A DNA stretch of 36,702 bases from a virus: IMG/VR virus record IMGVR_UViG_3300024262_003092, positions 1-36,702 of that record, one strand, 5' to 3'. The position numbers and the translations under genes were made by a program. This document shows positions 21,481-29,113 of the stretch, piece after piece; the first letter of the stretch is position 1; every line of letters starts with the position of its first letter. The notes beneath the pieces are model-generated. The model ran no database searches, was not told the origin of the DNA, and saw nothing but the letters and a program-made list of their open reading frames with translations.

Positions 21481-21628
21481 AAACAATGATTGAGATTAAA
21501 AAATTAAGCACTATATGGTAAATAAGAACTATACTAAAATTTACGATACTATAAGCGAATTTTTTAAGGATTAACGGTTTGGCTATGTGTAGTGCCCTTA
21601 AACTACACTTACTTAAAAATACAAGACA

Positions 21629-21838
21629 ATGAAACAAGGAACAGAAGTATCAGAAAGCACCGACAAGGCATTACATATAGCTGGTGTTGGCACACGTTTA
21701 TTTGGGGTTTATTCACCTGACGACAACCTTTTATCAGTTCATATAAGCGAAGAAGGTGCAGAAGAAAATAAGACTTCCTTTGAAAAGAACTACAAGATTG
21801 AAGGCTACTATGTTGACTATGTAATACTGCATTCTTAA
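21629..21838 (+). CDS. Hypothetical protein
   Basis: 69 aa: TEVSESTDKALHIAGVGTRL, then FGVYSPDDNLLSVHISEEGA and YYVDYVILHS. Small beta-rich acidic protein without metal motif or membrane segment. Followed after 3 nt by a post-gene repeat, in the same orientation as the genes around it. Confidence 0.5.
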   Translation: MKQGTEVSESTDKALHIAGVGTRLFGVYSPDDNLLSVHISEEGAEENKTSFEKNYKIEGYYVDYVILHS

Positions 21839-21841
21839 ATG

Positions 21842-21880
21842 TGTGCCAACGTGCGAGTATAATCAATGTCAATAACTAAT
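21842..21880 (+). repeat. Post-gene repeat, copy 2 (possible attC-like element)
   Basis: TGTGCCAACGTGCGAGTATA, then ATCAATGTCAATAACTAA; aligns with copy 1 over about 40 nt (GCGAGTA, CAA.GTC and AACTAA shared). Confidence 0.4.
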
Positions 21881-21895
21881 TAAAATAATATATAA

Positions 21896-22099
21896 ATGAA
21901 AGAGTACAAAATATCAAATAAGCAATGGAAGTTATACAATGTTATGCTTCTATTTTTTGAACCTACTATCTTTTGGGATTGGTCAGACTTTGGCTTAGTT
22001 CTAAAAGTTTATAAACAAAACAATATAGGTAGATATCATTTTGCAATCGATATACAAATTGCTTGGTTCGAGTTATGGTTACAATGTTGGAAAAAATAA
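21896..22099 (+). CDS. Hypothetical aromatic-rich protein
   Basis: 67 aa with many W, F and Y: YKISNKQWKLYNVMLLFFEP, then WDWSDFGLVLKVYKQ and FAIDIQIAWFELWLQCWKK. It could be a membrane-associated peptide, but no segment is long enough for a clear helix. Six nt before the PspC-like gene. Confidence 0.45.
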   Translation: MKEYKISNKQWKLYNVMLLFFEPTIFWDWSDFGLVLKVYKQNNIGRYHFAIDIQIAWFELWLQCWKK

Positions 22100-22105
22100 A
22101 AATCA

Positions 22106-22273
22106 ATGAATAAAAAACTAAATAGAGGAAATGGTTACATTGGTGGTGTATGCCAAGGATTAGGAGAATGGTCAGGAATTCCTTCAATATTATGGAGAAT
22201 TGCGTTCCTCTTTTTTATACCCGCCGCCTTTTGGATATACCTTGCATTGTGGATTTTACTTAAAAAACAATAA
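22106..22273 (+). CDS. PspC-domain membrane protein
   Basis: 55 aa. GYIGGVCQGLGEWSGIPSIL, then WRIAFLFFIPAAFWIYLALW. This is the PspC layout: G-G-V-C-x-G-L-G-x-W-x-G-I-P at the start, W-R-I, then one long membrane helix. PspC proteins sense inner-membrane stress together with PspB/PspA; here it is a stand-alone domain of the size common in Bacteroidota. It starts 6 nt after the previous stop. Confidence 0.85.
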   Translation: MNKKLNRGNGYIGGVCQGLGEWSGIPSILWRIAFLFFIPAAFWIYLALWILLKKQ

Positions 22274-22276
22274 AAT

Positions 22277-22900
22277 ATGAAATATAAATTAGAAATGTAT
22301 GGGTGGGAGGTTGAAGCGACTGGTCACTCACTAACGGACGAACAGGTTAAATCTATTCAAGGTTTAATGGAGACCAATAGTGTTGACGAACTATGGGAAA
22401 TTCGTCATGACATTGAAAATGAAGGTATTGTTGATGACCTTTATAATCCTGACCTATACCACGTAATACGTGGATTAGATAATGGTAGTCTTTGGTTCTT
22501 ACTTAAAAATGAGAAGGATGAAGAGGTTTTAAAGTTTGACCTATCAGATATGTCAGACATATATGAGGTATTAGGTGACGCTGCTGATGATATTCCATAT
22601 GAAGGTTATTTAGTGATACCGGGTGAGGGTGATAAGTCTGAGGTGGATAATATACTAGCGATATTTGATGAGAATAAAGGTGGTATTGCTGAGTATGAAT
22701 CATTCGAATCCGACGAGGTACCGACGGCCAAAGATTTCTGTTTACAAACCGGAGATATTGGAACACCTGAAGGTGATTGGGATTTTATATCAAAAGTATT
22801 TTTTAAGGGTAAAGAATTAGATGTTTACGACCACTTAGATAATCGTGGTAAATCATCAACTGTTGAAATTTACCGTAAAAATAGCCCAACAATAATATGA
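22277..22900 (+). CDS. Acidic hypothetical protein
   Basis: 207 aa, 3 nt after the PspC-like gene. KYKLEMYGWEVEATGHSLTD, a helical EQVKSIQGLMETN, then several strands (GSLWFLLKNEKDEEVLKFDL, GYLVIPGEGDKSEVDNILAI) and a late DFISKVFFKGKELDVYDHLD. Strongly acidic, no Cys motif or signal peptide. Family not recognised. Its stop overlaps the ATG of a truncated frame by 4 nt. Confidence 0.6.
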   Translation: MKYKLEMYGWEVEATGHSLTDEQVKSIQGLMETNSVDELWEIRHDIENEGIVDDLYNPDLYHVIRGLDNGSLWFLLKNEKDEEVLKFDLSDMSDIYEVLGDAADDIPYEGYLVIPGEGDKSEVDNILAIFDENKGGIAEYESFESDEVPTAKDFCLQTGDIGTPEGDWDFISKVFFKGKELDVYDHLDNRGKSSTVEIYRKNSPTII

Positions 22901-22938
22901 AAATTACATTTATATCAGACACGCATACATTACATAAA
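22897..22938 (+). pseudogene. Stub of a metallophosphoesterase gene
   Basis: The frame starts MKITFISDTHTLH, the typical N-terminus of calcineurin-like phosphoesterases, where D and H are the first metal ligands. It then runs into a terminator and antisense sequence. Only about 14 residues of homology remain, so this is a remnant left by a deletion whose other end is the terminator. Confidence 0.55.
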
Positions 22939-22970
22939 AAACCCTACCTTAATCGGTGGGGTTTTTTTCT
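22936..22970. terminator. Bidirectional terminator
   Basis: AAAAACCCTACC pairs with GGTGGGGTTTTTT around TTAATC; T runs on both strands serve the + genes and the minus gene at 22949, whose last codons overlap it. Confidence 0.8.
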
Positions 22971-23248
22971 TCAGTTAAAGTTATTTTTTTTTCTTTTTGT
23001 ATTTGATTAACCAAGTAACCTGATATCACGAATTCTAAAGTCGCCCACATAATGAAATCAGACATACTTAAAGATTCGTATTTTTTATGTAGAAAAAATA
23101 TCATTCCTATTTGTCCAATTAGGAATGCGACTCCGGACTCCACTCTTTTCTTAGAAAAGTAAGACTTCTCATTACTATATAATTTAACGATTTCTATTAT
23201 GAACCATTTAATGTTAATCTGACCAAAAAATTTAATGTTATTTGACAT
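22949..23248 (-). CDS. Phage membrane protein
   Basis: 99 aa. KFFGQINIKWFIIEIVKLYS, then KSYFSKKRVESGVAFLIGQI with GMIFFLHKKY, and DFIMWATLEFVISGYLVNQI. Two or three hydrophobic segments separated by a basic loop (YFSKKRVESG). I associate this pattern with conserved membrane proteins of large Bacteroidota phages, without a known role; a holin-like or superinfection function is possible. Confidence 0.6.
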   Translation of the reverse strand: MSNNIKFFGQINIKWFIIEIVKLYSNEKSYFSKKRVESGVAFLIGQIGMIFFLHKKYESLSMSDFIMWATLEFVISGYLVNQIQKEKKITLTEEKNPTD

Positions 23249-23262
23249 ATTGTATGTTTTAT

Positions 23263-23270
23263 TATAAATA
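23263..23270 (-). promoter_or_regulatory. TATTTATA promoter-like octamer (minus)
   Basis: Exact octamer on the minus strand 22 nt before the ATG at 23248, in a context (GGTATATTTATAATAAAAC) almost the same as before + genes. Confidence 0.55.
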
Positions 23271-23281
23271 TACCTTTAATT

Positions 23282-23315
23282 AAAAAAAGGGAGTGTAGCG
23301 ATACATCCCTTTTTA
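23282..23315. terminator. Bidirectional terminator
   Basis: AAAAGGGA-G-TGTA / TACA-TCCCTTTT stem with loop GCGA, one bulge and T or A runs on both sides. It separates the minus genes at 23248 and 23451. Confidence 0.8.
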
Positions 23316-23367
23316 ATTAGTTACCTTAACGGTAACGGTCCTAAATCCCCCTAAAAGGGGGGGGTTG

Positions 23368-23451
23368 TTATTTTGTTTGACATTCACAATTAGAGCAAGA
23401 ACACCCTTCTGTGAGACAATTTTCATTACAAGTACAATTTTTAGTGTTCAT
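23368..23451 (-). CDS. 27-aa Cys-rich, metallothionein-like peptide
   Basis: MNTKNCTCNENCLTEGCSCS then NCECQTK: seven Cys in 27 residues with C-x-C at three places. Cys clusters of this type bind Zn, Cd or Cu. It starts four bases downstream of the stop of the leader gene on the same strand, so it belongs to the same transcript. No known family of this exact length; a hairpin of C and G runs (23347-23364) follows it. Confidence 0.55.
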   Translation of the reverse strand: MNTKNCTCNENCLTEGCSCSNCECQTK

Positions 23452-23455
23452 AATA

Positions 23456-23947
23456 TTATTTTTCTTTAATTAAAACCTGACACCTCTTAAGATATTCTTT
23501 AGCTCTTGGGGTTGGGTCGGTATGTTTTAATACTTTTTCAATGTCTTTAACCAAATCTTCACCGTGTTCATTTTCACGATACAGTTCAATTACTTTATCC
23601 ATAGCTTTAAGACAATTTTTATTAGTTTCGTCAAAGTAGTTTCTACCTCTAAATTTATTTAAGTGGTTCATCAAATCGTAAGATAAGTGTTCACCACCGT
23701 CTTTAATATTTGGATGTAACCTTAATGTTTTTAATATATCTAAAGTATCAGTAATCCCATTAATACCGCCATTTCGTTTGTACAAATCAGAAGTGTAATT
23801 TTCATAATCTTTTGGAGGACCGACAATGTTATCTAACGATACTACATTAGTTGATGTACATCTTTCTTTCTTATTCGACGAGTTATCTTCCTTTAAAAGG
23901 TGATTAATAAGGTTATTAAACTTTTCTTCTTGTATTTTTATTTTCAT
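23456..23947 (-). CDS. Leader-bearing helical protein
   Basis: 163 aa. Leader KIKIQEEKFNNLINHLLKED ends L-L-K-E-D. The body, from about residue 25, has GPPKDYENYTSDLYKRNGGI, then ITDTLDILKTLRLHPNIKDG, NYFDETNKNCLKAMDKVIEL and PRAKEYLKRCQVLIKEK; all helical. No catalytic motif. Followed closely by the Cys-rich peptide gene. Confidence 0.65.
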   Translation of the reverse strand: MKIKIQEEKFNNLINHLLKEDNSSNKKERCTSTNVVSLDNIVGPPKDYENYTSDLYKRNGGINGITDTLDILKTLRLHPNIKDGGEHLSYDLMNHLNKFRGRNYFDETNKNCLKAMDKVIELYRENEHGEDLVKDIEKVLKHTDPTPRAKEYLKRCQVLIKEK

Positions 23948-23967
23948 AATGATAAATATTTGCTTAT

Positions 23968-23975
23968 TATAAATA
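23968..23975 (-). promoter_or_regulatory. TATTTATA promoter-like octamer (minus)
   Basis: Exact octamer on the minus strand 28 nt before the ATG at 23947. Confidence 0.5.
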
Positions 23976-24021
23976 CTACGGAAATATGAAATATTGATTC
24001 TTAATATATTTCATTTAAACG

Positions 24022-24050
24022 AAAAAATCCGGAACATTACATTCCGGATT
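24022..24050 (-). terminator. Intrinsic terminator of dnaK
   Basis: Perfect 9-bp stem AATCCGGAA / TTCCGGATT followed on the minus strand by TTTTTT; 7 nt after the dnaK stop. Confidence 0.85.
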
Positions 24051-24056
24051 AAAAAT

Positions 24057-25919
24057 TTAGTTAACTTCCTCAAATTCGACATCCGAAGAATCTATATCAA
24101 CTCCACCATCTTCGGATACATTTTCATACATCTTTTGACTGACCGATTGTAATTTGGTGTTCAGGTCGTCCATATACGTTTTAATATTCACCATCTCTTT
24201 TTTAGAGTGAAAATCTTTTAATTTTCCAATCAGACCATTTAATTCCTCTTTATCTTCTTCAGAAATCTTATCTCCCATATCTCCAATAGTTTTATTACTT
24301 TGGAAAATTAAGTTATCTGCCGAATTCAATGTCTCAATCTCTTCTTTCATCTTATTATCGGATTCGGAATTTTCTTCGGCCTCAGCTTTCATTCTTTCAA
24401 TCTCCTCTTTAGAAAGTCCTGATGAGGATTCGATACGAATTGATTGGGTTTTGTTAGTGCCTTTATCCACTGCCGATACGTTTATAATTCCGTTAGCGTC
24501 AATATTGAATATTACTTCGATTTGTGGAATACCCCTTTGAGATGGGGGTAAACCGTCTAAGTGGAAACGCCCAATCGTTTTGTTATCTTTCGACATCGTT
24601 CTTTCACCTTGTAGAATATGAATCTCTACACTCGGTTGATTATCAACGGCGGTTGAGAAAACCTGAGACTTTTTACTTGGTATTGTCGTATTAGAATCGA
24701 TTAACTTTGTAAATATCCCACCCATAGTTTCAATACCTAATGATAGTGGTGTTACGTCTAATAAGAGTACGTCATTAATATCCCCACTTAACACCCCACC
24801 TAATATAGCGGCACCTAAAGCAACTACTTCATCCGGATTAACACCCTTTGAAGGTTCCTTACCGAAGAAATCTTTAACTGCTTTTTGAATTGCTGGAATT
24901 CTTGTTGTACCACCAACTAAAATCACCTCATCAATTTCCCCAATTGTAAGGTTAGCCTTACTCATTGCGGTTTTACAAGGTTGTATTGTTCGTTTAATTA
25001 ATGAATCTGTTAATTGTTCGAATTTAGCCCTCGTTAACTTTGTGACTAAATGTTTAGGACCTGTTGAGTCAGCACTTAAGTAAGGTAGGTTAATATCAGT
25101 CTCAGAGGTCGATGAAAGTTCAATCTTAGCCCTTTCAGCGGAATCACGTAATCTTTGAATAACACCAGGATCGTTAGATAAATCAAACCCATTTTGGGAT
25201 TTGTATTCTGATTTTAAGAAGTCGACAATAACATTGTCAAAATCGTCACCACCTAAGTGACTATCACCGTCAGTCGATAGAACCTCAAAGACGCCATCAC
25301 CTAAATCTAGTATTGATACATCGTGAGTTCCACCACCACAGTCGAATACTGCGATAACCTTGTCACCACCTTTTTTATCCATCCCGTACGCTAATGCCGC
25401 TGCGGTTGGTTCGTTAACTATACGTCTAACGTTTAACCCTGCGATTTCACCAGCTTCTTTAGTTGCTTGTCTTTGAGAATCGTTGAAGTAGGCCGGAACT
25501 GTGATAACAGCTTCGGTAACACTTTCACCTAAGTATTCTTCAGCGGTTTTTTTCATTTTTTGAAGAATTATCGCTGAAATTTCCTGTGGGGAGTATTTTC
25601 TATCTGAAACATCCACCCTAGGTGAGTTATTATCCCCTTTAGAGATTTTATATGACATCTTACCAATTTCACTTTTTGATTCGTCGTAAGTCAAACCCAT
25701 AAATCTTTTAATTGAATAAATAGTTTTTTCCGGATTTGTAACAGACTGTCGTTTTGCCGGGTCACCAATTTTTCTTTCACCTTCGTTTTCAAGAAAGGCT
25801 ACTATCGATGGGGTGGTTCTTTTCCCCTCAGAGTTAGGTATTACGATAGGTTCTGAACCTTCCATAACTGACACACAAGAGTTAGTTGTCCCTAAATCAA
25901 TTCCAATAATTTTTCCCAT
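24057..25919 (-). CDS. dnaK: Hsp70 chaperone DnaK
   Basis: 620 aa, full length. Nucleotide-binding domain: [16 protein letters not shown] at the start, [50 protein letters not shown] and [11 protein letters not shown]. Linker and substrate-binding domain: [17 protein letters not shown], then [20 protein letters not shown]. The helical lid follows and the protein ends VEFEEVN, close to the usual EEV-D/K end. DnaK holds unfolded proteins in an ATP-driven cycle with DnaJ and GrpE, neither of which is encoded here, so host partners are expected. One difference is [12 protein letters not shown] instead of the usual VFDLGGGTFDVS. A chromosomal origin is possible but the neighbours are phage-like. 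Confidence 0.97.
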   Translation of the reverse strand: MGKIIGIDLGTTNSCVSVMEGSEPIVIPNSEGKRTTPSIVAFLENEGERKIGDPAKRQSVTNPEKTIYSIKRFMGLTYDESKSEIGKMSYKISKGDNNSPRVDVSDRKYSPQEISAIILQKMKKTAEEYLGESVTEAVITVPAYFNDSQRQATKEAGEIAGLNVRRIVNEPTAAALAYGMDKKGGDKVIAVFDCGGGTHDVSILDLGDGVFEVLSTDGDSHLGGDDFDNVIVDFLKSEYKSQNGFDLSNDPGVIQRLRDSAERAKIELSSTSETDINLPYLSADSTGPKHLVTKLTRAKFEQLTDSLIKRTIQPCKTAMSKANLTIGEIDEVILVGGTTRIPAIQKAVKDFFGKEPSKGVNPDEVVALGAAILGGVLSGDINDVLLLDVTPLSLGIETMGGIFTKLIDSNTTIPSKKSQVFSTAVDNQPSVEIHILQGERTMSKDNKTIGRFHLDGLPPSQRGIPQIEVIFNIDANGIINVSAVDKGTNKTQSIRIESSSGLSKEEIERMKAEAEENSESDNKMKEEIETLNSADNLIFQSNKTIGDMGDKISEEDKEELNGLIGKLKDFHSKKEMVNIKTYMDDLNTKLQSVSQKMYENVSEDGGVDIDSSDVEFEEVN

Positions 25920-25939
25920 AATATTTCTAATTTTGTTAA

Positions 25940-25968
25940 AGTATATGTGTTTTATTTTAACACGTCAA
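25940..25968 (-). promoter_or_regulatory. Sigma70-type promoter of dnaK with inverted repeat
   Basis: On the minus strand, TTGACG (25963-25968) and TATACT (25940-25945) are spaced 17 bp. The spacer contains GTGTT - 7 nt - AACAC, a possible operator. The start codon lies 20 nt after the -10 box. Not the TATTTATA type used by neighbours. Confidence 0.5.
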
Positions 25969-25999
25969 GTATACTAACAAAATTATACCAAATAAGAAA

Positions 26000-26018
26000 A
26001 CCTGACATATAGTCAGGT
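26000..26018 (-). terminator. Hairpin terminator ahead of dnaK
   Basis: ACCTGAC / GTCAGGT with a 5-nt loop, followed on the minus strand by TTTTCTTATTT. It would stop transcription arriving from the cassette gene at 26142. Confidence 0.6.
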
Positions 26019-26095
26019 CCAATGAAAAAATACTGTCAAAAAGTCAAATTATGTGTTTGTGAATGATAATATGGTCAGTCCCAATTTATATCAAT

Positions 26096-26139
26096 CCACC
26101 GAAAACCCACAAATCTTTAGTTTGTGGGATGTAAGGTGG
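26096..26139 (-). repeat. Nested cassette-end hairpin, copy A
   Basis: Outer stem CCACC / GGTGG around inner CCCACAAA - TCTTTAG - TTTGTGGG. Directly after the stop of the minus cassette gene. Two further copies in the other orientation are at 27943 and 32741. Confidence 0.85.
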
Positions 26140-26141
26140 TT

Positions 26142-26648
26142 TTAACGATTTCTTGGGTTCATTGATACTCCATATATATCGTAAATCTTTTTCATTACCG
26201 ACAAAGATTTTTCTACTGAACCTGGAGTTGTTAAAAAACCTCCTCCATTTGTCGCCTCAATTGATGCGGAATAGTTTTTACCCCCATTTATTTCAATGTA
26301 TAATTTATTTCCTGTTCCTGTTATATCACACTTTACCCCATCAGCCTTTGGGAATGAATTTGGATTCAAAGGGTATAAATCCCAACTTAATGGGTTACCA
26401 ATTTTAACATGGGATCCGTATAAATCATTATATTCATTTAAATATTTCCCTAACATATTAGAGGTTAACTTAACACCATTCCCTGTTGAAGCCTTCCAAC
26501 CCATACCAAATGACGACATTTCAATAACCCCTTTTAAAAAGGTAAACAATCTTTTTTGTAATTCAAGTCCATCATTATTTTCTTCACTTATAACTCTTTT
26601 AACAATTCTAATTAAATCGTTTTCTGTTAATCTTACAATTTTTTTCAT
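26142..26648 (-). CDS. Cassette gene 1: leader-bearing protein
   Basis: 168 aa. Leader IVRLTENDLIRIVKRVISEE, almost the same as in cassette gene 3 at 32345 (RLTESDLVRLVNRVISEQ). The body is different: LQKRLFTFLKGVIEMSSFGM, then LSWDLYPLNPNSFPKADGVK, CDITGTGNKLYIEINGGKNY and SVEKSLSVMKKIYDIYGV. No domain recognised; moderately beta-rich. The ~30 bp before its ATG are identical to those before gene 3, and both end in the same nested hairpin. This argues for a cassette with exchanged body. Confidence 0.7.
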   Translation of the reverse strand: MKKIVRLTENDLIRIVKRVISEENNDGLELQKRLFTFLKGVIEMSSFGMGWKASTGNGVKLTSNMLGKYLNEYNDLYGSHVKIGNPLSWDLYPLNPNSFPKADGVKCDITGTGNKLYIEINGGKNYSASIEATNGGGFLTTPGSVEKSLSVMKKIYDIYGVSMNPRNR

Positions 26649-26662
26649 AATATATTTTTAAT

Positions 26663-26670
26663 TATAAATA
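26663..26670 (-). promoter_or_regulatory. TATTTATA promoter-like octamer (minus)
   Basis: Exact octamer 22 nt before the ATG of cassette gene 1, in the context GATGGATATTTATAATTAAA. Confidence 0.6.
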
Positions 26671-26720
26671 TCCATCAAAAACAAAAAAAATCGTTTTTTT
26701 TTTTTTGATGGATATTTATT
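26664..26720. repeat. Divergent cassette 5' flank
   Basis: Inverted arms around AAATCGTTTT carry ATAAATATCCATC on one side and GATGGATATTTAT on the other, so each diverging cassette gene has the same upstream sequence. A third copy precedes 32345. Confidence 0.75.
26713..26720 (+). promoter_or_regulatory. TATTTATT promoter-like octamer
   Basis: 26 nt before the ATG at 26739 and only 11 nt before the ATG at 26724; the spacing favours 26739 as start. Confidence 0.5.
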
Positions 26721-26738
26721 TGTATGGATAAGATATTA

Positions 26739-27914
26739 ATGAAAGAAGAATTAAATAGAATTAAAGAATTGATGGGTTTGATAAATGAGCAAAACAAATT
26801 TTATCTGGACCAAAAACAATTACAACTACCTTCAGATTACTTAGGTAAAGGTGGTGGTTTTGAGAGAGGTTTATATGGTGGAATGTCCTCTGAAAACTAT
26901 TATAAGTTATTGTCTGAAATACCAACAAGTGAAATTGAAAAAATAAGATTAATTTTCCCACAAGCAAAATGGGAAGAGTTTGCGTTAAAATTATTAAAAA
27001 CTTTAAAGGTGGTAACTGGTGTTTTTAATAATTTAAAAGATGCGATAAATTTTGTTGATAATTTAAAAGAAAAAAATGTTAAAGTCGATGAATTTGTTGT
27101 CGGTTCACATGGAAGTGTGGGAACTTTATTAACGACGCAAAATGGTAGTAGTTATTCTTTTAATACAAATTTTTTAAATAACTTTAAAGATATTCTCCAT
27201 CCAAATAGTAAAGTTTTTTTTACTGCGTGTAAGGGTGCTGATTATTTAGATACTTTAAAAGACGCTGCGGAAAAACTTAATATTGGTGTTTATGGTTCTG
27301 CAGGTATATACAATTATATAACTAATAATTCAGAAAAAGGATTTTATTGGTGTTCACCTCAAAAATTTGAGACCCCAAAAACAAAAGAAAAAATAAACCC
27401 AATAAGTTATAATGAAAAATATGGTTTAATTTATGTAAAATCACTATCGTCTAAGTCTATCTATGACCAAAGCCGTAAAACTAAAATAACAATTAATCGT
27501 GGCGTTTTTGACAATTCAGTTCATAAATTTGAATCTGAATTTGATAGTGGAGGGCAAACTGAGTATTTTCAACCATCCCAAATGAGAAACCAATTATTTT
27601 TAGAAACCGGTAGATTAGATATTAATTTCTGTATTAAATCTTATTTTGTTGATAATTACGGACATTCAAAAGAAAATAAATATAATCCATATGATAAAAA
27701 AAGGAAAGAATTAGAAAATGTTGGATTCATCGATAAATATGTAATAGACAAAATAAAATCAAATGAAATTATTGTTGAAGTTGATGTGGATGGTAAACTT
27801 ACTAATATTAAATCTTTACCATTAATACAAAAACCTATGAATATTACCAATGAATATTTATTGGATAATAATTTATGTAAAAAAGTTTCAAAATCACCAA
27901 TATCATGGATTTAA
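26739..27914 (+). CDS. Cassette gene 2: leader plus caspase-like (His/Cys dyad) peptidase candidate
   Basis: 391 aa from ATG 26739; ATG 26724 would add five residues. Leader KEELNRIKELMGLINEQ ends I-N-E-Q. After a ~90-aa linker, DEFVVGSHGSVGTLL and SKVFFTACKGADYLDTL give H and C at about residues 124 and 164, followed by NIGVYGSAGIYNYI. A strand ending in G-S-H-G and a later strand ending in T-A-C is the layout of clan CD peptidases (caspase, C80 and CHAT-like, DUF4347-like) as I know it. The last ~180 residues are unrecognised. The gene shares its flanks with cassette genes 1 and 3. A packaged protease acting on entry is an attractive but unproven reading. Confidence 0.6.
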   Translation: MKEELNRIKELMGLINEQNKFYLDQKQLQLPSDYLGKGGGFERGLYGGMSSENYYKLLSEIPTSEIEKIRLIFPQAKWEEFALKLLKTLKVVTGVFNNLKDAINFVDNLKEKNVKVDEFVVGSHGSVGTLLTTQNGSSYSFNTNFLNNFKDILHPNSKVFFTACKGADYLDTLKDAAEKLNIGVYGSAGIYNYITNNSEKGFYWCSPQKFETPKTKEKINPISYNEKYGLIYVKSLSSKSIYDQSRKTKITINRGVFDNSVHKFESEFDSGGQTEYFQPSQMRNQLFLETGRLDINFCIKSYFVDNYGHSKENKYNPYDKKRKELENVGFIDKYVIDKIKSNEIIVEVDVDGKLTNIKSLPLIQKPMNITNEYLLDNNLCKKVSKSPISWI

Positions 27915-27942
27915 TTTTTTTTTAAAAAGATAATAGTTAAAA

Positions 27943-27987
27943 CCACCTTTCATCCCACAAACTAAAGATTTGTGGGTTTTTCGGTGG
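27943..27987 (+). repeat. Nested cassette-end hairpin, copy B
   Basis: CCACC, then CCCACAAA - CTAAAGA - TTTGTGGG, then GGTGG; followed by ATTGATATAAAA as in copy C. Lies 29 nt after the stop of cassette gene 2. Confidence 0.85.
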
Positions 27988-28098
27988 ATTGATATAAAAA
28001 AACATATTTTATAAAAAAAATAAATATATATTTTTATATATGTTAAGATAATCCTTAGTTTTAATTAATAATCAAATACTTATAGTTAAACAAACACT

Positions 28099-29076
28099 AT
28101 GGGTAATGATATAATAAAAAAGGGTAGTAAGGGATTGATAGTATCTTATTGGCAAGAATTTTTAAAAAACTTACAATTATACAATTACAAAGTCGATGAA
28201 GATTTTGGTAATCTAACCCATAAATCAACAGTGGAATTCCAAATGGTTAACGGTTTAGTTCCTGACGGTATTGTGGGTAAAAATACGTGGGATAAAGCAT
28301 ATGAGTTAGGGATAATTACTACGGACGAAATGGAAGAACCAGTTGTACCAGAAGATTTTAATATAATAATAAATAAGTCACATATGTCAAAAAATGAATA
28401 TTATACGACAAATGAAGAAAAAGACTGGATTTTTATACACCATACCGCGGGATGGAATAACCCTTACGATACGATTAAACATTGGGGGAGCGATAGTAGA
28501 GGTAGAGTTGCAACAGAATTTGTAATAGGTGGTCAGAAAATAACAAATAACGATAACGAATTTGATGGGGTTACAGTACAATCATTTCCGGAAGGTGGAT
28601 ATGGTTGGCATTTAGGTATTGGTAACAATATAATGCATAGGGCTTCTGTTGGTATTGAGGTTAATAACTTTGGGTATTTAACTGAAGGTGGTTACTACAA
28701 AACAATTGATGGTAATAGAACATGGGTAAAGAAGACATATGGTAAGTTTTATACTTATGTTGGTACTGAGGCTCACCCAAGTCAAGTAGTCGAGTTAGAT
28801 GAGAAATTTAGGGGGTTTAAATACTGGCACAAGTACAGTGATAAACAAATTACGGAATTAGAAAAACTATTGAGGTATATTGGAGATAGAGATGGTATTG
28901 ATATAAGAAAGGGTTTACCTGAATTAGTAAGAGAAAAAGGTGCGAAAGCATTTGATGAATGTAGTGTATCGATGTGTACTAACACTAAAGGTCTATGGTC
29001 GCATACTAATTGTCTAACTACTAAATTTGATATGTTTCCACAACAAGAATTATTAGATATGCTAATTAGTTTGTAA
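28099..29076 (+). CDS. Endolysin: peptidoglycan-binding domain plus N-acetylmuramoyl-L-alanine amidase
   Basis: 325 aa. Residues 8-75 are a PG_binding_1 domain (KKGSKGLIVSYWQEFLKNLQ, then EFQMVNGLVPDGIVGKNTWD). From about 110, DWIFIHHTAGWNNPYDTIKH starts an Amidase_2 domain with a zinc His in IHHTAG; the second half has GIEVNNFGYL, and LWSHTNCLTTKFDMFPQ with the late His and F-D-x-F-P. Amidase_2 enzymes cut between MurNAc and L-Ala of the wall stem peptide. There is no signal peptide, so it depends on a holin, for which 11394 is the candidate. The 184 nt upstream hold cassette hairpin B and an A/T-rich stretch. Confidence 0.9.
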   Translation: MGNDIIKKGSKGLIVSYWQEFLKNLQLYNYKVDEDFGNLTHKSTVEFQMVNGLVPDGIVGKNTWDKAYELGIITTDEMEEPVVPEDFNIIINKSHMSKNEYYTTNEEKDWIFIHHTAGWNNPYDTIKHWGSDSRGRVATEFVIGGQKITNNDNEFDGVTVQSFPEGGYGWHLGIGNNIMHRASVGIEVNNFGYLTEGGYYKTIDGNRTWVKKTYGKFYTYVGTEAHPSQVVELDEKFRGFKYWHKYSDKQITELEKLLRYIGDRDGIDIRKGLPELVREKGAKAFDECSVSMCTNTKGLWSHTNCLTTKFDMFPQQELLDMLISL

Positions 29077-29089
29077 ATCTAAATCTTAA

Positions 29090-29097
29090 TATTTATT
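29090..29097 (+). promoter_or_regulatory. TATTTATT promoter-like octamer
   Basis: 24 nt before the ATG at 29114. Confidence 0.5.
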
Positions 29098-29113
29098 AAT
29101 AAAGATTAAACCA

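Noticed and set aside
26153-26661. Plus-strand frames opposite cassette gene 1
   Set aside because: Antisense shadows of a gene with a clear leader and promoter on the other strand.
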